DNA of 9,642 nucleotides. Source: an uncultured Phascolarctobacterium sp. Its GTDB lineage: Bacteria > Bacillota > Negativicutes > Acidaminococcales > Acidaminococcaceae. Location of the stretch: positions 1 through 9,642 of the forward strand of contig USHB01000045.1 of assembly GCA_900554395.1 (NCBI GenBank). The letters are read 5' to 3'. The translations under genes were made by a program, and so were the position numbers. Below the pieces are notes generated by a model. That model had not been told where the DNA came from. It worked only from the letters and a program-made list of their open reading frames with translations, and ran no database searches. Shown here in pieces: positions 1 through 6,999 of this stretch; within the stretch, counting starts at the first letter, position 1, and every line of letters starts with the position of its first letter.

Positions 1-6
1 TCTGCT

Positions 7-35
7 ATTATAACTATATCACAGATTTATAGTAA
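7..35 (-). promoter_or_regulatory. Candidate promoter downstream of the early operon
   Basis: On the minus strand a TATAAT hexamer (positions 12 to 7) is preceded, after a 17-base spacer, by TTACTA (35 to 30), which matches four of six bases of the -35 consensus. It lies just past the stop of the DUF1492 gene and points left, out of the window. In many Firmicute phages the packaging genes follow an ArpU/DUF1492-type gene, so this could be a late promoter. The region is A+T-rich, so a chance match is quite possible. Confidence 0.3.
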
Positions 36-39
36 CATT

Positions 40-456
40 CTATAACATCTTTTTAAGAATAGTGCTTAATGCCTTACCGTGTAAACGATGCATATGAACC
101 CATGTATAATTCAAATCGGCAGCTATTTGCTCCCATTTCTGATAACACAAGTAACGTTTATGCAATATTAGCTTTAAAACCGGGTCATCAACAAGCGCAA
201 TAAGCTGACGGATTTCGCCTAAAGCTATCATCAGCAATTCCATATCGGCGTTGATAATATTCTCCATATCTACAATTCTTGCCATAGCATTTTCAATCCG
301 TTGCCCATTTCCACCGCCGCCCGGAGCCATACTATACGCCGGTGTTATGCGGTTAGCGTTATCACGCAGGTTTTGTATTTCTATTTTATAAGCATCTATT
401 TGTTGCTGTAAAACCCATGCGCTACGTAGTTTATACTTTAATTCATCTTTAGTCAT
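40..456 (-). CDS. DUF1492/ArpU-like phage transcriptional regulator
   Basis: The 138-aa product is probably a DNA-binding regulator acting on phage transcription. The N-terminal half (about 1-90) is helical, with a family-typical break rich in proline and glycine around residues 38-51 (TPAYSMAPGGGG). The C-terminal part, about residues 98-135, carries the signature HKRYLCYQKWEQIAADLNY followed by WVHMHRLHGKAL. This is a sigma-70 region-4-like helix-turn-helix seen in DUF1492, ArpU and RinA-type proteins. The start is firm: ATG (456-454) overlaps the TGA (455-453) of the preceding gene in a 4-base ATGA, so translation is probably coupled. Family members often sit last in the early region, just before the terminase genes, and are thought to activate late transcription. 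That role is inferred here from family and position. The stop is TAG. There is no sign of truncation. Confidence 0.82.
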   Translation of the reverse strand: MTKDELKYKLRSAWVLQQQIDAYKIEIQNLRDNANRITPAYSMAPGGGGNGQRIENAMARIVDMENIINADMELLMIALGEIRQLIALVDDPVLKLILHKRYLCYQKWEQIAADLNYTWVHMHRLHGKALSTILKKML

Positions 457-755
457 CTTAATTCTCCCAATATTTCAACCAGCTTGTCTTGCCACGGTTT
501 TAAATGTGCAGCCTCGCGCTGATATTCTTGATAACTTTGCCAGCCATTAGGCCCGACAACCGGCACCAGTTTCCAACGGAATTTCGGATGCCGCCGCAAT
601 ATTGTGCCAGTTTCGCGCAGATAATACAGCACTGCGTAAAATTCACTGTCGGTGTTGCTTGCAACTGCCAATAACCGTAGCCATTTTTCGCTGTCTTCTG
701 GGTACAGCTCACGGTAAGGGTCTGTAATCACTTCGCCGAAGTCTTCAAAGCCCAT
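453..755 (-). CDS. Uncharacterised 100-aa phage protein
   Basis: I do not recognise this 100-residue protein. It has no membrane segment, signal peptide or cysteine cluster. It is rich in aromatic residues and in acidic and basic patches: an acidic N-terminal 25 residues, a basic strand-like stretch around residues 50-66 (TGTILRRHPKFRWKLVPVV), and a helical tail ending EILGELR. The start is well supported: a strong GGGGGAG-type ribosome binding site lies about ten bases upstream of ATG 755-753, and the ATG overlaps the 3' end of the VRR-NUC gene by 28 bases. At its own end it overlaps the DUF1492 start by four bases. The tight coupling on both sides argues that it is a real gene of the early operon. 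No function can be assigned. Confidence 0.75.
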   Translation of the reverse strand: MGFEDFGEVITDPYRELYPEDSEKWLRLLAVASNTDSEFYAVLYYLRETGTILRRHPKFRWKLVPVVGPNGWQSYQEYQREAAHLKPWQDKLVEILGELR

Positions 756-1102
756 TTATCAAGCTCCCCCTTTACCTGCTCCTGCGTTTCCGGCAGCCAC
801 ATTATAATTGCCATGGCTTCCTCCACGCTGTATGCCACGCCGCCAATTCCACCGCGGTTTATCACGGCCTGTAAAAATTTAACCTGTTCCGGCGTCGGTA
901 CACGCGGATGCATTTTCGTTTCGATATAGAACACCCTGCCGTCCGGACGGAAACCGTACAAATCGCTGTGGCCTTTCGGCAGACCCGTATCAAACCAGCG
1001 GCCGTCAGCCATACGCACTTTGCCGACATTGGTTCTAAAAATTATGTTACCGGCCTGCGACGCCGCCAGCATAACGCCGTGCATTAAATCAATTTCATTC
1101 AT
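728..1102 (-). CDS. VRR-NUC domain nuclease
   Basis: The 124-aa product is a small stand-alone PD-(D/E)xK-type nuclease of the VRR-NUC family, known from phages and from eukaryotic FAN1, where members cut branched or flapped DNA. Visible catalytic elements, numbered from the ATG at 1102, are KGHSDL with Asp47, the strand FYIETK with Glu61 and Lys63, and PTPEQVKFLQ with Gln73. These are in the right order and spacing for the fold, and RGGIGGVAYSVEEA after them is typical of the family's C-terminal half. The start at 1102 is chosen because ATG overlaps the helicase TGA (1101-1099) as ATGA. A frame extension to 1132 lies inside the helicase gene and adds nothing recognisable. Pairing with an SF2 helicase just upstream suggests joint processing of replication or recombination intermediates (inference). 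Confidence 0.85.
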   Translation of the reverse strand: MNEIDLMHGVMLAASQAGNIIFRTNVGKVRMADGRWFDTGLPKGHSDLYGFRPDGRVFYIETKMHPRVPTPEQVKFLQAVINRGGIGGVAYSVEEAMAIIMWLPETQEQVKGELDKWALKTSAK

Positions 1103-2463
1103 GCTATCAGCCCCATTCTGTATGCCATCCATTTATATTTATCCGGTATCGGTATTTTAAGCTCTACTGCCTTGTGCAGCGACCAAGCAAATTTATATTT
1201 TTTCGCTCGGCGAAACGTGTCAAGCTCCAAGAAGTTTTTACACTTTTTGTAATCGTCATACGGCCGGCGTGATATTTCCTGCAATATAACATCTTCAATG
1301 ACTTCCTGTTCTGCACGTTCCTGCGCTTTAAATTCATAACCACAGCTTGGGCATTCCTTTGCTGTGTTTTTCACAACTGCAAAGCAATTCGGGCACTGCT
1401 TAACCAGTATCTCCTGCTTTTTCTTTTTCTCCTTTGCTTCTAGCGTCCATTCTCGTTCATCATCCGGCAACCCGTGCCGTGTAAAGTTGCCAACGTGGTC
1501 AAGTATCAGTGCCACCTTATCAGGTTTTGCCGGGCTGTACCGCATACTGCGCATTGACTGCTGGATATGCAGCGTCAGACTTTTAGTTGGCCGCAGCAGC
1601 ACCACCGCTTCACAGTCTGGCACGTCAAATCCTTCGCCAAATAAATCCACGTTGCACAGCACGGTAATTTCGCCGTTCCTAAACGCCTGCACCGTGGCAG
1701 TACGAATATTCTGCGGCGTTGTACCATCAAGATGTGCTGCCACAATACCCGCCGCACGGAAGGCTTCTGCCGTTGCTTCACTGGTTGCAATGCTACTGCA
1801 ATAAACGATAGTTTTTTTACCGTTCGCCAGTTTCAGCCAGTTTTCCACCGCACTGCCGAAGATTGCCGATTTGTTCATCAGCGCTTCTACCTCACGTTTA
1901 TCGGAGTCGCCGTTTTTAGTGTGCAACCTGCTGGTGTCTGCCAGTTCCACGCCGTAATATTTGTACGGGGCAAGGTAATGATTTTCAATTAACCAGCTTG
2001 TTGATACCGACATAATCAAATCATCAAATACTGCGCCCAGCCCGCCCTCGTTCATCCGCGCCGGCGTAGCAGTAAAACCTAAAAGCGTTGCCTGCGGATA
2101 ATAAGCATAAATATTACGGTAACTGGTTGACATGCAATGGTGACACTCGTCGGTGATTATCAGCCGCGGCTCGGATATTTTACCCAGCCTGCGGCACACC
2201 GTCTGCACCATGCCGATGTCGCAGTACATCAAATCAACGCCGCAGGCAATAAAGGTCTGTTCGATTTGTCTGCATAATTCTTTACGGTGCACCAAAAATA
2301 ATACATGATTTTTCTGCGCCGTGGCCATGCGGGCGATATTGCCCTGTATAACTGATTTACCACCACCGCAGCCCAGCACAGCGCAGACGTTTTTGTGTCC
2401 TGATTTAATCGACGCTCGAATATTATCAATAAGTTGCTGCTGATAAGGCCGCAATTTAATCAT
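1099..2463 (-). CDS. SF2 DEAD/DEAH-box helicase with C-terminal zinc ribbon
   Basis: This 454-aa ATP-dependent DNA helicase belongs to the SSL2/RAD25-like branch of superfamily 2 that is common in phage replication modules. Motifs, numbered from the second ATG: LRPYQ at 4-8, Walker A GCGGGKS at 31-37, DECH box at 105-108, FTATPAR at 130-136, motif V FGEGFDVP at 275-282, and motif VI QQSMRSMR at 301-308, with Ser303 and Met304 where QxxGR-type motifs usually have a glycine nearby. After a lysine-rich linker comes a four-cysteine zinc ribbon, CPNC 357-360 and CPSC 371-374, then a basic tail. The start is ATGATG at 2466-2461, so it may begin one codon earlier. The reading frame stays open to 2541, but those extra residues only shadow the upstream gene. 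The gene overlaps the preceding stop and is coupled to the VRR-NUC gene by ATGA. Confidence 0.9.
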   Translation of the reverse strand: MIKLRPYQQQLIDNIRASIKSGHKNVCAVLGCGGGKSVIQGNIARMATAQKNHVLFLVHRKELCRQIEQTFIACGVDLMYCDIGMVQTVCRRLGKISEPRLIITDECHHCMSTSYRNIYAYYPQATLLGFTATPARMNEGGLGAVFDDLIMSVSTSWLIENHYLAPYKYYGVELADTSRLHTKNGDSDKREVEALMNKSAIFGSAVENWLKLANGKKTIVYCSSIATSEATAEAFRAAGIVAAHLDGTTPQNIRTATVQAFRNGEITVLCNVDLFGEGFDVPDCEAVVLLRPTKSLTLHIQQSMRSMRYSPAKPDKVALILDHVGNFTRHGLPDDEREWTLEAKEKKKKQEILVKQCPNCFAVVKNTAKECPSCGYEFKAQERAEQEVIEDVILQEISRRPYDDYKKCKNFLELDTFRRAKKYKFAWSLHKAVELKIPIPDKYKWMAYRMGLIA

Positions 2464-2974
2464 CATGCCCGCCGCCCAACTCTTTCGGCTGCCATGCGTC
2501 ACATTCACACATGTCGTCGCTGCCATATGACGGGCAATCAATATTGCCGCAAGATTTGCAATTATACACTAACGCCATAGGTAATGTTACCGTCCCTGCA
2601 TCGGCTGTTTCCGCCGTTGTTTCTGCATCACCGTCGGCAAATAAATCGCCCTGTATATCCTTGACCGGCCGCATAACGTATTCACATAAATTCGGATCGT
2701 AAACAAGTGCCATATTCGGCAAGTTTATAGCGCCTGCACGTTCTTGTGTTTCCTTATAACTTGCTGCCACTTTATGCGTAAACATTGGCACAATTACTTT
2801 GTTGTCCTGCACAAAGCTTTCCGTTAAACTGATGGAAACCTTAATGTTCAGTGCAGCATCTTCAATTTCATTGCGCTCCATTCTCTCTAACAAGTCTTGC
2901 AGTAATTCATTAAAATCTTGTTTCAATTCGTTAAAAGTATCGCTGTTAATATTTAAAGCCAAGTAATTATCCAT
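2456..2974 (-). CDS. Conserved-looking phage protein with C-terminal cysteine cluster
   Basis: This 172-aa protein of unknown function lies between the putative origin and the helicase. Residues 1-40 form an acidic amphipathic helix (NELKQDFNELLQDLLERMER). Residues 41-110 read as beta strands and end in CEYVMRPVKDIQGDLF, a tail style I associate with small replication-module phage proteins of unknown role. A low-complexity linker rich in Ala, Thr, Glu and Asp (114-127) joins this to a cysteine cluster with Cys139, 142, 147, 156 and 158, likely a metal-binding knuckle. The start is firm: AGGAGG six bases before ATG 2974-2972. It is the first gene after the repeat-rich gap. Such proteins are sometimes labelled 'replication terminator protein' in phage annotation, but I cannot support that name from the sequence. 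Confidence 0.75.
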   Translation of the reverse strand: MDNYLALNINSDTFNELKQDFNELLQDLLERMERNEIEDAALNIKVSISLTESFVQDNKVIVPMFTHKVAASYKETQERAGAINLPNMALVYDPNLCEYVMRPVKDIQGDLFADGDAETTAETADAGTVTLPMALVYNCKSCGNIDCPSYGSDDMCECDAWQPKELGGGHDD

Positions 2975-3024
2975 AATTTCCTCCTGATTTTTGTAAAATG
3001 GTAGTTTAACTATCCTAAAACTAT

Positions 3025-3101
3025 CCTTCTAAAAATCCCAAAATCCGCTTTCTGCCTGCGTTTGCAAGAAAAAACTATCATTCTATCATTTTTTTAGAAG
3101 G
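3025..3101. repeat. 11-bp perfect inverted repeat, 55-base spacer
   Basis: CCTTCTAAAAA at 3025-3035 is matched by its exact reverse complement TTTTTAGAAGG at 3091-3101. Beyond the perfect arms the symmetry continues, with one inserted base, into TATCC on the left and GGTATA on the right. Two of the CTATC copies (3075, 3083) lie in the spacer. It may form a long-range stem or mark paired binding sites inside the origin-like region. Confidence 0.6.
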
Positions 3102-3163
3102 TATATTGAATATATATAGAATAAAAAGTGAAAAGAATTAATTCCCATACGAGGCTATTATTT

Positions 3164-3242
3164 ATGATAGTTTTGATAGATATGATAGTTTCTTAGCTTT
3201 TATGCGGCTTCGCACGCTATCATAAAACTATCAAACTATCAT
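3164..3242. repeat. Imperfect 25-bp inverted repeat made of GATAG iterons
   Basis: The left arm at 3164-3188 carries three GATAG units at 9-base spacing. The right arm at 3217-3242 is nearly its reverse complement, with CTATC units 11 and 8 bases apart, and differs by short indels. The innermost 8 bases (TATGATAG at 3181-3188 against CTATCATA at 3217-3224) match perfectly. The 28-base loop contains a second small stem, TGCG-GCTT-CGCA, at 3203-3214. The right arm overlaps the last codon and stop of the primase-helicase gene. Confidence 0.65.
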
Positions 3243-5839
3243 TTTTCAATTAAAAGGGCTGTATTCAGCTTAATAAATACGCCTTTCATTCCTGCAACCG
3301 TCGTACTATGGAAATACCGTCCCTGCGAATTTACAACCAAATACCCTTTAGCTGCCCACTTCTTTTTCACTGCCGTGAAATCAAAGCCAACTTTGCCCAG
3401 CTCACGTTCCAGTACGGTTTTATTTACCAGCACACTGCCATCGGCATTAAGTTTGCCCCACGTTGCCAAATTGCTCGCCTTGTCATATGTCTGTTCAAAC
3501 TTATCGCTGTTCTCGGCGATAATGTCGGTTATCATTGCAAAGGCACGTTCTGCAGTATCAATTTCTGCAACACTTTTCAAAAACGGCAACACCATTTCAA
3601 AATCCAGCACATCGTTGTCTTTAAAAATGTGCCGCGTTGCAACAGCATCGGCAAGCAACATTAGCGCCATAGCCATTGCCTGTTTTTCCGTGCTGTTTGA
3701 CATCTCAAGCAGTGTTTTAAAAATCGCCTGGTATTCTTTCGGCAGTTCCTTGCGATCCTTAATTGCTTCAATAAATTCCCGTCCGGCACAGCCATAGTGG
3801 CTATTAACATAATTTACAACGGAGTTGCCGTCTTCTACTACAACGCGGTCACACTCAATCTCGATAACACGGTTTTTTACACCGCCACCAGAAGCGGCCT
3901 GTGTACATGGTTCCTCGCCAGTAAAAATAAACGCATTCTGCCATGTACTTTGTTTTTGCAGCGTGGTATTGGTCATACGCCCACGGTCCACGCCCTCGCA
4001 CACACGCATTATCAACGTATCGTAATTCTCGTACCGGCTTTTAATTGTCTGCAATTCGTCACCGAAAAACGGAATGTTTTTCAGCAGCGCCGCCGTTGCC
4101 ATCATGTTATTAATGGTCATATTCATGGTGCGCACCATTGCGCCAAACTGCGGGTTACCCCAAATTGATGCCGCCACCATTGCGCCTACAGTTTTACCGC
4201 TGCCGGTTCCACCCCATAAGTGCAGTACAAATGGCAGCGCGCCAACTTTAGCAATCAGCGGGCTGGCAAAACTTGCCGCCAATATCAACCGCAGGTAAAT
4301 GTTTTTGCGCAGCGGCCGCACAAATTCAGTCCATTCATCCAATGTGCCTTTGCTGGCAATGGCATTAACAAGTGACTTATACTGCTCCTCGCAGTCCAGC
4401 TTTATCTCGTCTGTATATGGTATAAAATCCTTTTCGGCCCAGCCGAGATGGCCGATTGATTTAACTTTTGGCAAAATGTCTTGGTTTAGTGCCACAACGT
4501 CCGCAAGGTATTTAACAAGTAACTTGCTGTTATCGCTGTTTACTTCAAACCCCATATCTGCCAGCTCAATAATTTTGCTATTGCTGGCAACTTGGCTGCG
4601 TGGTACTACTATGCTGCGCCACGCTCCGTCTTTATAAAGCGCTATGCGCAGACGCTCCGTGTTGTCCTCTACATTAACCAACACTTCCGTTGGCATTACC
4701 GGTATCGGGCTTGCTGTTTCATAGTGGTAATCGCCGTTGCTTTGCCGCATGTTCTTTTTTATACCCTCGGCGTCGGCTTTCCATTCTCCGCATCGCAGCG
4801 CAAATAACTGGCCCGGGAATTTTGTCATATTGTCCGATTTAATTCCCTTTGCTGCCTGCGCAGATAAAAAGGCTTTCCAGCATCGGTTAAAATCACGGCT
4901 AATACTTAGCGCTGTGGCGCGGATGCTTGCCATAGCAACAATGCGTTCGCGCTCTGCCGGCTCTTTAATAGCAAAAATTGCTTCAAAAAGACTGTTATCA
5001 ATCATCTGCCAGCGGTCAAGCTTTTCAAAATATTCGCGGTCAAAATTGATTGGCTCCGGGAAGTTGTAATTTAAAATAGCTTCCGCCGGCAACCCTTCTG
5101 CAAAGTAATCTGCCACATCGCCCTTAGGCGGGCAGTCAGCCCAAAATTCCGTCATTGGCAGGATTTTTACATCAGCAAAGGCCGCTGCATAGTCCATGCC
5201 TTTTTCATCGTTGTCGGGTATTACAATGCGTGTAGCAAAAGCACTTAAAATCTGCTTATCAATCGGCGACAGTTTAATATTTTTCTGCGCACCGGTGTTG
5301 GCCGTTGTAGCAAGCAAGCCGTTTTTCACCATTGCATCTGCGCACTTTTCGCCTTCCACAATGTAGACAGTATCCGTGGTATGTTCTTTAAGTGCCACAG
5401 CCAAAAGGTCAAGATTATAAAGATTATTGCAACCTTCCGGCTTAGCGTAGATTTTCTCGCCGGTTTCTGTATTTATCCAATAAAAGGTAAACTTCTTTTT
5501 GCCGTTATTGTACTTAATTCGCTGCTTGTAGTATGCAACACTGCCGTCCGGGTTCTTATAAACGTGGCGGTAATTCTCCACGATTTTCGGCGGCTCCGGA
5601 TCGGGCCTTTCCGCCGGTTTTGCGCCCATCTGCCGGAACGCCTTAAAAATCTCGGTACCTTTAGCGTTGCACTTTTGACAAAAACAAAGTAGCTTACCGT
5701 TTTCTGTTTTGATATAAAGGTGGTGGTCATCTCCGCAGACTGGACAGCCTGCTTCGATTTGACCACCTTTCCTTCTTTTCGGTTTAACTAAAAACGGCTC
5801 AATATCGGCAAAAGTCAGTTCATTAGAACGGGCACTCAT
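3239..5839 (-). CDS. Primase-helicase: zinc finger, Toprim and DUF927 ATPase
   Basis: This 866-aa protein is the likely replication initiator and fork helicase, acting in the cytoplasm on phage DNA. In order: a CHC2-like zinc finger with Cys32, Cys35, Cys54 and Cys57; a strand-rich segment around 90-122; a Toprim domain with VEGEKCADA at 161-169 and the acidic motif PDNDEKG at 208-214; a linker region (about 260-500) with no motif I recognise; and a DUF927-type ATPase with Walker A GGTGSGKT at 543-550, Walker B NIPFFGDE with Asp594 and Glu595, a sensor-like IFTGEEP at 638-644 and a possible arginine finger at Arg657 (GGGVKNRVIE). The last 200 residues are helical and may end in a winged helix. 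ATG 5839-5837 overlaps the DUF669 stop by 17 bases; the ribosome binding site is weak, suggesting coupling. Its stop codon lies in the GATAG array. No separate primer-synthesis fold is evident apart from Toprim. Confidence 0.9.
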   Translation of the reverse strand: MSARSNELTFADIEPFLVKPKRRKGGQIEAGCPVCGDDHHLYIKTENGKLLCFCQKCNAKGTEIFKAFRQMGAKPAERPDPEPPKIVENYRHVYKNPDGSVAYYKQRIKYNNGKKKFTFYWINTETGEKIYAKPEGCNNLYNLDLLAVALKEHTTDTVYIVEGEKCADAMVKNGLLATTANTGAQKNIKLSPIDKQILSAFATRIVIPDNDEKGMDYAAAFADVKILPMTEFWADCPPKGDVADYFAEGLPAEAILNYNFPEPINFDREYFEKLDRWQMIDNSLFEAIFAIKEPAERERIVAMASIRATALSISRDFNRCWKAFLSAQAAKGIKSDNMTKFPGQLFALRCGEWKADAEGIKKNMRQSNGDYHYETASPIPVMPTEVLVNVEDNTERLRIALYKDGAWRSIVVPRSQVASNSKIIELADMGFEVNSDNSKLLVKYLADVVALNQDILPKVKSIGHLGWAEKDFIPYTDEIKLDCEEQYKSLVNAIASKGTLDEWTEFVRPLRKNIYLRLILAASFASPLIAKVGALPFVLHLWGGTGSGKTVGAMVAASIWGNPQFGAMVRTMNMTINNMMATAALLKNIPFFGDELQTIKSRYENYDTLIMRVCEGVDRGRMTNTTLQKQSTWQNAFIFTGEEPCTQAASGGGVKNRVIEIECDRVVVEDGNSVVNYVNSHYGCAGREFIEAIKDRKELPKEYQAIFKTLLEMSNSTEKQAMAMALMLLADAVATRHIFKDNDVLDFEMVLPFLKSVAEIDTAERAFAMITDIIAENSDKFEQTYDKASNLATWGKLNADGSVLVNKTVLERELGKVGFDFTAVKKKWAAKGYLVVNSQGRYFHSTTVAGMKGVFIKLNTALLIEK

Positions 5840-6368
5840 CTTTTAAGTCCGATGCGCTGCAATTAAATGTCTGCATCTGTGCAGCATCCGGCGGCAACAG
5901 CTTCATATCCGGAACTTTAAAGTTTTTCTTTCTGATGTCTTCCGGCGTCAAAGTTTTATATACATAAGTACGCAACCCTTTACTGCCGTCTTGTTTAAGA
6001 TATTCCTCATCAGCAATAACAAGGCCAACTTGCAAACCAACCATTTTGCTTTCGTTGCCATCAAAATTATCGGCACTAAATTTACCGGGATTAGATTTTT
6101 CTAACGCAATCAGCCATGATTTAAAGAAGTTCAGCGCTTTGGATTTGTAACTGCGGAAAAATCTAATATAATTCCAGTCCTGACCGGTGCGAAGTTCGGT
6201 GTCACTGCCAAAATTTTTAAATTCACCTTCAACCGGGTCGCAGTAAATTTTAAGGTATTCCTTTTGCGGATCATCTTCGACCTTAATAACGCGGCACACA
6301 TAACCGCCGGCGCAAATACGGGTAAAATCCTTAGCTTCCTCTACATCTTTCCAGTTAACATTTTTCAT
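5823..6368 (-). CDS. DUF669-type phage protein with SSB-like C-terminal tip
   Basis: The 181-aa product resembles the DUF669 family found next to phage ATPases and primases. Residues 1-110 contain the family pattern of an N-terminal WKDVEEA, then a strand-rich segment GGYVCRVIKVEDDPQKEYLKI, then a helix with FFKSWLIALEKSNPGKF. The second half includes GLQVGLVIADEEYLKQDGS, consistent with an OB-like beta core. The tail ends DLKDECPF. An acidic tip finishing in Pro-Phe is the hallmark of bacterial and phage single-stranded DNA binding proteins, where it docks partner enzymes. I infer a single-strand binding role, not proven by the sequence. ATG 6368-6366 overlaps the ATPase gene by 14 bases, with GGAGG about eleven bases upstream. 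Confidence 0.8.
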   Translation of the reverse strand: MKNVNWKDVEEAKDFTRICAGGYVCRVIKVEDDPQKEYLKIYCDPVEGEFKNFGSDTELRTGQDWNYIRFFRSYKSKALNFFKSWLIALEKSNPGKFSADNFDGNESKMVGLQVGLVIADEEYLKQDGSKGLRTYVYKTLTPEDIRKKNFKVPDMKLLPPDAAQMQTFNCSASDLKDECPF

Positions 6369-6987
6369 CTTCTGCTTTGCCTCCTAAACTGTAATAATCT
6401 CTAATTGCTGTATCAACAGCTTTTAAATCGTTCGGAATTCTCTCCGGGAACATATCCATCGGAGATTTTGCTGTAGAATAACCATCGCTCTGTGTAGTAA
6501 ACCAATGTTCCTTACCGTCTGTTTCTGCAAGCAGTACAATACTGAACATGCCTTCCAGCGTTAACCAGTTATCAATCAGCTTGCCAACAGTTTTGGCCTT
6601 GATTTTTCCCAATTCCGTCTGCTCGGCGTGGTGCAGAAAATAAACGATAGTATCAGGCGAAGTGTTCAATATAACGAATTGCACTAAATTTATGAAATTC
6701 GTGCCCATATCGGTATACTTTCCGTAGCCTGCTTCCTTCGCCTTGGCAACCTGTTCGAAGGCCATTAAATACTGGCTGTCATCAATCACATAGCAGCGCA
6801 GGTTATTCTTTTTTAGTCCGGCTTGAATAATGCCGTAAGTTGCTTTATTTACAAGCGGCAGCTGTTTGCGGAAAGGCAGCGGCTTGCTGGCCACATTAAA
6901 AATGCCGACTTCGCTTTGCTCAAAGTTTCGCAAGCTGGCAGATTTGCCGCAACCTGAAAACCCTATGATTAGTACAGGTACGCCCAT
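6355..6987 (-). CDS. Phage RecA-like/AAA family ATPase
   Basis: This 210-aa P-loop ATPase is of the type annotated as 'phage nucleotide-binding protein' or AAA_24. Walker A is GFSGCGKS at 9-16. Walker B is CYVIDD at 65-70, followed by SQYLM. A strand ending IVYFLHHAE at 113-121 looks like the sensor segment. The C-terminal half (WLTLEGMFSIVLLAET and HWFTTQSDGYSTAKSP) fits the core ATPase fold and its closing strands. Related phage proteins include Sak4-type single-strand annealing recombinases, which work with a phage SSB. The next gene here is the SSB-like DUF669 protein, which fits that pairing but does not prove it. The start is firm: AGGAGG eight bases before ATG 6987-6985, twelve bases after the Gp157 stop. 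Confidence 0.82.
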   Translation of the reverse strand: MGVPVLIIGFSGCGKSASLRNFEQSEVGIFNVASKPLPFRKQLPLVNKATYGIIQAGLKKNNLRCYVIDDSQYLMAFEQVAKAKEAGYGKYTDMGTNFINLVQFVILNTSPDTIVYFLHHAEQTELGKIKAKTVGKLIDNWLTLEGMFSIVLLAETDGKEHWFTTQSDGYSTAKSPMDMFPERIPNDLKAVDTAIRDYYSLGGKAEDEKC

Positions 6988-6999
6988 AGCTTTTACCTC

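Larger units (their letters stand above)
3001..3242. other. Candidate replication origin with CTATC/GATAG iterons
   Basis: This intergenic stretch between the primase-helicase and the next gene has at least ten copies of the pentamer CTATC or its complement. CTATC starts at 3010, 3021, 3075, 3083, 3217, 3228 and 3236. GATAG starts at 3166, 3175 and 3184, exactly nine bases apart. Most copies extend to AACTATCA/T or ATGATAGTTT. An A+T-rich block (about 3103-3150) lies between the two groups, as an unwinding element would. The array begins at the stop codon of the replication protein gene. Phage replication proteins often bind iterons next to their own gene, so an origin is the best explanation. 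A regulatory operator array is an alternative. Confidence 0.5.

Noticed and set aside
1103..1132. Ten-residue upstream extension of the VRR-NUC protein
   Set aside because: It lies within the helicase gene, and the ATGA overlap at 1102-1099 gives a natural coupled start.
1364..1992. Plus-strand open frames opposite the helicase (up to 146 codons)
   Set aside because: They are antisense shadows of the helicase with no motif and biased composition.
2464..2541. Longer helicase N-terminus starting at 2541
   Set aside because: The 26 extra residues only shadow the 3' end of the upstream gene in another frame. The helicase fold starts at LRPYQ right after the ATGATG at 2466-2461.
3103..3150. Minus-strand promoter for the 172-aa gene in the A+T-rich block
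   Set aside because: Several TATA-like hexamers are present, but none pairs with a convincing -35 at proper spacing, so the match is no better than chance for such composition.
3203..3214. Terminator after the primase-helicase
   Set aside because: The stem is only four bases and no T run follows on the minus strand; the surrounding symmetry comes from the iterons.
3164..3242. Short CRISPR array
   Set aside because: Units are only 5-9 bases, in both orientations, with no uniform spacers of CRISPR length and no cas genes.
3308..5069. Several plus-strand open frames of 66-140 codons opposite the primase-helicase
   Set aside because: They have no good ribosome binding sites, give Ser/Cys/His-rich translations without motifs, and mirror a clearly coding gene.
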